Source: Mycteria americana (lineage: Eukaryota; Chordata; Aves; Ciconiiformes; Ciconiidae). Taken from it: 64,000 bases of DNA. The position numbers and the translations under genes were made by a program. The DNA is taken from positions 221,729,887-221,793,886 of the forward strand of contig NC_134365.1 of the NCBI RefSeq assembly GCF_035582795.1. Direction: 5' to 3'. Positions 63,196-64,000 of the stretch are shown here, one piece after another. Position 1 is the first letter of the stretch. Every line of letters starts with the position of its first letter. The notes beneath the pieces are model-generated. The model searched no databases, had not been told where the DNA came from, and worked only from the letters and a program-made list of their open reading frames with translations.

Positions 63196-63514
63196 CTGGG
63201 ACACCCCCGATTTCCCTCCCGTCCTCCAATCAAATTCAAGCCCTGCGTGCAGGCAGCCCCTCCCCTCTCCTCCTGATTGGCTGCCTCCCCCACTTCGCCC
63301 GCCTCCTGCAACAGAGCAGCCAATCACAGCCGCCGTGGGAATGGGACCCGGTATATTCCCACGGGCACCCCCCCAAGCCGCCCCCTCCCCCCCCCGGCCA
63401 CCCACGGAGCGTGGGGGCGGGGCCCGGGCCGGGCAGGAGCAGGCAGGGCCCCCCCCGCGTGGGGCGTGGCACTTCCCGCCTGCAGCTTCGCAACCACGAG
63501 GCCTCCGGGGCGGG

Positions 63515-64000
63515 CAGGAGTGCAGGCAGCGAGCGGGCAGGAGCGAGTGCAGGCAGCAGGCAGGCAGGAGGGAGTGCAGGCAGCAGGCAGGCAAGAATGC
63601 AGGCAGCAGGTGGGCAGGAGTGCAGGCAGCGGGCAGGCAGGAGTGAGTGCAGGCAATGGGGTGGGCAGGAGTGCAGGCAGCGGGCAGGCAGGAGTGAGTG
63701 CAGGCAGCGGGCAGGCAGGAGGGAGTGCAGGCAGCAGGCAGGCAAGAATGCAGGCAGCGGGCGGGCAGGAGTGCAGGCAGCAGGTGGGCAGGAGTGCAGG
63801 CAGCGGGCAGGCAGGAGTGAGTGCAGGCAATGGGGTGGGCAGGAGTGCAGGCAGCGGGCAGGCAGGAGTGAGTGCAGGCAGCGGGCAGGCAGGAGGGAGT
63901 GCAGGCAGCAGGCAGGCAAGAATGCAGGCAGCGGGCGGGCAGGAGTGCAGGCAGCAGGTGGGCAGGAGTGCAGGCAGCGGGCAGGCAGGAGTGAGTGCAG
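63515..64000. repeat. GCAGGCAGCGGGCAGGCAGG minisatellite, runs off right edge
   Basis: Units with GTGCAGGCAGC, GGGCAGGCAGGAG and TGAGTGC; a higher-order period of 174 bp is marked by GCAGGCAATGGGGTGGGC at about 63650 and 63824. Continues past the window end. Confidence 0.93.

Overview
This is a bird nuclear genome window. The host call rests on CR1 LINE fragments with typical avian 3' tails, short introns, and an AT-rich left half that changes abruptly to very GC-rich, minisatellite-laden DNA after about 28 kb. Three protein-coding genes could be built exon by exon with consistent splice phases.

Left third (2.2-22.2 kb, + strand): the 3' part of a membrane ADAM metalloprotease-disintegrin gene of the ADAM9/20/21 type. 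Fifteen exons encode 564 residues, from the start of the catalytic domain (intact HEIGHSLGFGHD zinc site) through disintegrin, cysteine-rich and EGF-like domains, a transmembrane helix and a short acidic tail. Signal peptide and prodomain exons are not visible and should lie beyond the left edge. One intron appears to use a GC-AG donor.

Middle (28.35-34.1 kb, + strand): a complete eight-exon WDR73 gene (384 residues, WD40 repeat protein) starting in a CpG-rich promoter with a CRE and three ACCGGT boxes spaced exactly 10 bp. The 22.2-28.2 kb intergenic stretch holds a CR1 tail and nothing else I recognise.

Right (39.9-62.2 kb, - strand): a complete ARRB1 (beta-arrestin 1) gene with 16 coding exons and exactly 418 codons, the human length. 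It includes the 24-nt exon known to be alternatively spliced in mammals. WDR73 and ARRB1 converge tail to tail across 5.8 kb containing a 540-bp CR1. Intron 1 of ARRB1 (11.4 kb) carries three different minisatellites, several AT-rich islands with homeodomain-like sites, and G-rich tracts. The most striking block (51.1-52.87 kb) is a 28-bp repeat in a roughly 500-bp higher-order repeat that is free of stop codons in all six frames over about 1.7 kb. The promoter has a 10-bp GAACGGTTC-like array, a CGG run, a 21-G tract and a CA/CG-rich tract; the right edge is inside another minisatellite.

The genes are functionally unrelated as far as family knowledge goes: cell-surface protease/adhesion (ADAM), spindle/Integrator-associated scaffold (WDR73), GPCR desensitisation scaffold (ARRB1). 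I found no CRISPR, prokaryotic, tRNA or rRNA features and no recognisable provirus.
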